Source: Lentisphaerota bacterium (GTDB lineage Bacteria > Verrucomicrobiota > Kiritimatiellia > JAAZAB01). Taken from it: a stretch of DNA of 9,535 nucleotides. The notes beneath the pieces are model-generated. The model was given only the letters and a program-made list of their open reading frames with translations. It ran no database searches and was not told the DNA's origin. Made by a program: the position numbers and the translations under genes. Positions 6,467 through 9,535 of this stretch are shown piece by piece (position 1 is the stretch's first letter; every line of letters begins with the position of its first letter). The DNA lies in assembly GCA_016182435.1 (NCBI GenBank), contig JACPGN010000021.1, positions 1 through 9,535 on the forward strand, in the 5' to 3' direction.

Positions 6467-8017
6467 ATGGCTACCGGTGTATCCAAGACCCAGTGGCGTG
6501 GTCAACACCACGTTTTCCCCTCTACGCCGTTCAAGTCCAACGGCTCACCGGTCCACGTCATCTATGAGGGCAAGGCCGACGAACGCACGATCCTTGCCGG
6601 CCCGCCCGCCCGCATTGTCCGACTCTGGCCCGATGCCGAGCCCTATGGCACAGCCTGCGAGAACCGTCTGATATACGGCGACAACCTTCCTGTTCAGATA
6701 ACCCTGCTCGACGATTCCCAAGTCAAAGGCAAGGTGCAGGTCGCGTACATCGATCCCCCGTTCGCCACCGGCGGCGTCTTTCAGTCGCGCAGTCAGAGCA
6801 ACGCCTACACCGATCTCCTTTCCGGGGCTGACTACATTGAATTCCTGCGTTCTCGCCTCATCCTCCTTCGCGAACTTCTCGCGCCTACCGGTTCGATCTA
6901 CGTTCATCTGGACGAAAACATGGCCTTCTGCATCAAGCTTGTCATGGATGAGGTCTTTGGCCGCCGCAACTTCCGCAACTGGATCACCCGCAAGAAGTGC
7001 AATCCCAAGAACTACACGCGTAATGCCTATGGCAACGTTTGCGATTTCATTCTGTTTTATACCAAGACCGACGACTACGTCTGGCACCGACCTGTTGAGT
7101 CTTGGACCGATGAACGCGCTCTGCGTGAGTACCAGTACGTGGATGAAAAGACCGGCCGCCGGTACAAGAAAGTCCCGGTCCACGCCCCCGGCGAGCGTCA
7201 CGGCGCAACCGGTGGACAGTGGAAAGGGATGTCTCCGCCGCCCGGCAAGCATTGGCAGTATACACCCGCCAAACTCGACGAGATGGACGCACGCGGCGAA
7301 ATCTACTGGTCCCCCACCGGCAACCCTCGCCGCAAGATATTTCTCGATGACAGTCAGGGCGTTCCCGTTCAGGATCTCTGGCTCGAATACCGCGATGCCC
7401 ACAACCAGAATATCCGCGTTACCGGCTATCCCACGGAGAAAAACCCCGAACTGTTGAGACGCATCATCCGGGCATCCTCTAATCCCGGCGACTTGGTCCT
7501 CGACTGCTTTTCCGGCTCCGGCACGACGCTCTGCGTGGCTTCGGAACTGGGCCGCCGATGGATCGGTATAGACAACAGTCGCGAGGCAATCGGAATCACC
7601 CTGCACCGCTTTGCCAAGGGTACCGAGCCCATGGGCGATTTCGTCAACGGACGGAACGTAAAGACCGACGAGGAGGAAGAAAACCGCGCGGACGCCTTGC
7701 CGCTCTTCCAGTCTTTGGAACCCGCGCCGGAGACAGCGAGTATACCAGCGCGAAACCACGATCATCAGCCCGTCCGGGATTTCACGCTCTACGCTGAGCA
7801 ATCCATTGCCGGCGACCTTGCCAAAGCACTTGCGCAATGGCGTAATGACATCGGTGAACCCGTCTCTATGGCTATCGCCAAAGAAACAAGAAGCCATTAT
7901 TCCACCTCCCGTGAAGGAACCTGTGGTCATGGCGTAATCGGCAGACAACCCCGCAAGAAGTTCGGGAGCGTGGGTGTGAGCCATGATTCCAGCAATTGTA
8001 AATCCGGGCGCGGTTAA
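6467..8017 (+). CDS. Site-specific DNA methyltransferase, beta class (N4/N6 type)
   Basis: This enzyme is predicted to transfer a methyl group from S-adenosylmethionine to an exocyclic amino group (N6-adenine, or N4-cytosine) in a specific DNA sequence. The product has 516 residues. Motif IV, DPPF (96-99, in YIDPPFATGG), comes before motif I, DCFSGSGTT (346-354), with IGIDNS (366-371) as motif III. This order defines the beta class. The region between, about 175-320, is the likely target recognition domain. The start has GGAGGG at 6458-6463, rather close to ATG, and the TGA of an upstream frame overlaps it. Family similarity ends near 385. The remaining tail is polar and low in recognisable features, and the last 40 or so residues (rich in Ser, Arg, Gly) look like a frame not selected for protein. 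No restriction enzyme is intact nearby, so it is either an orphan or the remnant of a restriction-modification system. Confidence 0.85.
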   Translation: MATGVSKTQWRGQHHVFPSTPFKSNGSPVHVIYEGKADERTILAGPPARIVRLWPDAEPYGTACENRLIYGDNLPVQITLLDDSQVKGKVQVAYIDPPFATGGVFQSRSQSNAYTDLLSGADYIEFLRSRLILLRELLAPTGSIYVHLDENMAFCIKLVMDEVFGRRNFRNWITRKKCNPKNYTRNAYGNVCDFILFYTKTDDYVWHRPVESWTDERALREYQYVDEKTGRRYKKVPVHAPGERHGATGGQWKGMSPPPGKHWQYTPAKLDEMDARGEIYWSPTGNPRRKIFLDDSQGVPVQDLWLEYRDAHNQNIRVTGYPTEKNPELLRRIIRASSNPGDLVLDCFSGSGTTLCVASELGRRWIGIDNSREAIGITLHRFAKGTEPMGDFVNGRNVKTDEEEENRADALPLFQSLEPAPETASIPARNHDHQPVRDFTLYAEQSIAGDLAKALAQWRNDIGEPVSMAIAKETRSHYSTSREGTCGHGVIGRQPRKKFGSVGVSHDSSNCKSGRG

Positions 8018-8052
8018 CAAAGGTTTGGCAATCAATTTTGAAGAAAACGACC

Positions 8053-9535
8053 ATGGAAATGGTTGTGCAAGTTAACCCGACCTCTGGTGACGTCGCGGCC
8101 GCATTGACGGCCGCGATCGAACAGGTGCGCCAGGCGCGCCGGCAGGGAACACTCGATGGTCCGGCGGCCATTGAATTTGCCGCCGGCGCTTATGCGTTCA
8201 CGCGCGGAGTTACGCTGACCGCCGCCGATTCCGGCGTCGCCGCCGCGCCGTTCAGCATTTGTGCCGCGCGGGGACAAGCGGTGCGCTTCTCCGGCGGCCG
8301 CGCGGTAAGCGGCTTTAAGCCGGTCACGGACGCCGCCGTGCTGGCGCGCCTGCTGCCAGAGGCGCGTGGCGCGGTCCTGCAGGCCGATCTCCGCTCCCAG
8401 GGGATCACCGATTTCGGCGTTTTCCACACGCGCGGTTTCCACTGTCGCATGGTTCCGGCTATGCTCGAGCTCTTCTATCAAGGCCGGCCCATGCCGCTGA
8501 CGTGCTGGCCGAAGGACGGGTTTGCGACGATCAAGGGCGTTCCTGTGGAGTCTAAGGACAAACACGGCGGTGCCATTGGCGAACTGGAAAACGGGTTCTT
8601 CTATGACGGCGACCGTCCGGCGCGGTGGGGCAACCTCGGCGATGTCATAGTCCACGGCTACTGGGCCTACGATTGGGCGAATTCTTACGAACGCATCGGC
8701 GCGCTGGATACCGGGAAACGGCATATCCACCTGACGCCGCCGGGCGGCCTCTACGGTTATCGCGCCGGCCAGCGTATCCAGTTCCTGAATATACTTGAAG
8801 AACTGGGTTCGCCGGGACAATGGTATTTGGATCGGTGCCCGGGCATTCTGTATTTCTGGCCGCCGGCGCCCCTGCGGGAAGACGATGTCACGGCATCGCT
8901 GCTGGAAGAACCGTTTTTCACCTTGGCCGACGCGGCGCATATCCACATCGAGGGCATTACCTTTGAGACTGCCCGCGGCATGGGTATCCACGTAACCGAT
9001 GGCAGCGATTGCCGGATCGAGCAATGCCAATTCCGCAACCTCGGCAACTATGGCGTGGTCGTCAAGGGCGGCGCGCGCCACGCGGTCCGCGGGTGCGAGA
9101 TGGCCGATCTCGGCGATGGCGGCGTCAACATTTCCGGCGGCGACCGCCAGACGCTGACCCCCGCAAACCATGTGGTGGAAAACAACCATATTAACCACGT
9201 GGCGCGCTGGTCGAAGTGCTACGTTCCCGCCGTGCTGGGCAGTGGTGTCGGCCTGCGCATCGTCCATAACCTGATCCACGATCATCCGCATTGCCCCATC
9301 CTCTTCAAGGGCAATGGATTCACCGTCGAGTACAACGAGATCCACCACGTTTGCCTCGATACCGGCGACGTCGGGGCCATTTACACTGGGCGCGATTACA
9401 CCTTCCGCGACAATGTCGTGCGCTATAATTTCATCCATCACACCGGCGGCGTCGGCCTTGGGTCCATGGGCGTGTACAACGACGATTGTGTCAGCGGCAC
9501 GATCATGTTCGGCAACGTCTTCTGGAAGGTGCAGC
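8053..9535 (+). CDS. Right-handed parallel beta-helix protein, GH141-like (3' end missing)
   Basis: The frame is open from 8002 and runs off the right edge, giving 494 codons from ATG 8053. The N-terminal part (about 6-120) resembles the opening of beta-helix carbohydrate enzymes: VNPTSGDVAAALTAAIEQVR, then an AAGAYAFTRGVTL strand, and a GGRAVSGFKPVTDAAVLARL segment. From about 290 onward come typical beta-helix coils, such as HIHIEGITFETARGMGIHV, RIVHNLIHDHPHCPILFKG and YNEIHHVCLDTGDVGAIYTG. Near the edge lies GVYNDDCVSGTIMFGNVFW. The GD-GAIYTGRD and Y-DD-SG elements recall glycoside hydrolase family 141 and related proteins, so a polysaccharide-acting role is likely, though the family is not certain. 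There is no signal peptide; another ATG lies at 8059. The ribosome binding site is weak (GAAG at 8040-8043). It would be unusual for a glycan-degrading enzyme to stay in the cytoplasm. Confidence 0.85.
   Translation, partial: MEMVVQVNPTSGDVAAALTAAIEQVRQARRQGTLDGPAAIEFAAGAYAFTRGVTLTAADSGVAAAPFSICAARGQAVRFSGGRAVSGFKPVTDAAVLARLLPEARGAVLQADLRSQGITDFGVFHTRGFHCRMVPAMLELFYQGRPMPLTCWPKDGFATIKGVPVESKDKHGGAIGELENGFFYDGDRPARWGNLGDVIVHGYWAYDWANSYERIGALDTGKRHIHLTPPGGLYGYRAGQRIQFLNILEELGSPGQWYLDRCPGILYFWPPAPLREDDVTASLLEEPFFTLADAAHIHIEGITFETARGMGIHVTDGSDCRIEQCQFRNLGNYGVVVKGGARHAVRGCEMADLGDGGVNISGGDRQTLTPANHVVENNHINHVARWSKCYVPAVLGSGVGLRIVHNLIHDHPHCPILFKGNGFTVEYNEIHHVCLDTGDVGAIYTGRDYTFRDNVVRYNFIHHTGGVGLGSMGVYNDDCVSGTIMFGNVFWKVQ

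Noticed and set aside
6545..8035. Open frame of 496 codons on the - strand
   Set aside because: It is antisense to the methyltransferase, whose catalytic motifs are intact on the + strand. The - strand product is low in recognisable features.
8032..9441. Open frame of 469 codons on the - strand
   Set aside because: It lies opposite the beta-helix gene, whose + strand product has clear family motifs throughout. Long antisense frames are common in GC-rich DNA, and this one shows no recognisable domain.

Overview
This is a GC-rich bacterial chromosomal window with most genes on the + strand. It falls into three blocks. The gene content suggests a Gram-negative, diderm bacterium, most likely of the PVC group (Verrucomicrobiota, Kiritimatiellota or Lentisphaerota). 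The reasons are a LysM lipoprotein fused by overlap to ftsW, a complete-looking mlaE-mlaF-mlaD set, and a large right-handed beta-helix protein of the kind common in polysaccharide-degrading PVC bacteria. That placement is an inference; no rRNA or other marker is present.

Block 1 (about 1-6218) is an envelope block. A hairpin and a strong-looking TTGACA promoter precede a predicted lipoprotein with three LysM domains. Its stop codon overlaps the start of ftsW, the SEDS glycan polymerase of the division machinery. After a short gap comes a 477-residue secreted or envelope protein of unknown function, built from about 20 copies of an 18-20 residue motif centred on [LVF]-[WF]-P-[LFIV]-[WFYL]. 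Then come mlaE (permease), mlaF (ATPase) and mlaD (MCE-domain protein), which overlap each other by 4 and 14 bases. Together these form the inner-membrane part of a lipid transporter between inner and outer membrane. mlaB, mlaC and mlaA are not in the window.

Block 2 (6219-8052) looks like an accessory insertion. About 250 bases without an intact gene contain short protein-like stretches in several frames. They lead into a beta-class DNA methyltransferase with no intact restriction partner in view. The methyltransferase C-terminal tail looks unusual and may be frameshifted or read into flanking DNA.

Block 3 (8053 to the right edge) is the first 494 codons of a right-handed parallel beta-helix protein. 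It resembles carbohydrate-active beta-helix enzymes (GH141-like), has no visible signal peptide, and is cut off by the window edge.

The most interesting items are the repeat protein next to the mla operon, its possible leaderless promoter, and the decayed edges of the methyltransferase insertion. I saw no CRISPR array, tRNA, rRNA or intact insertion sequence.
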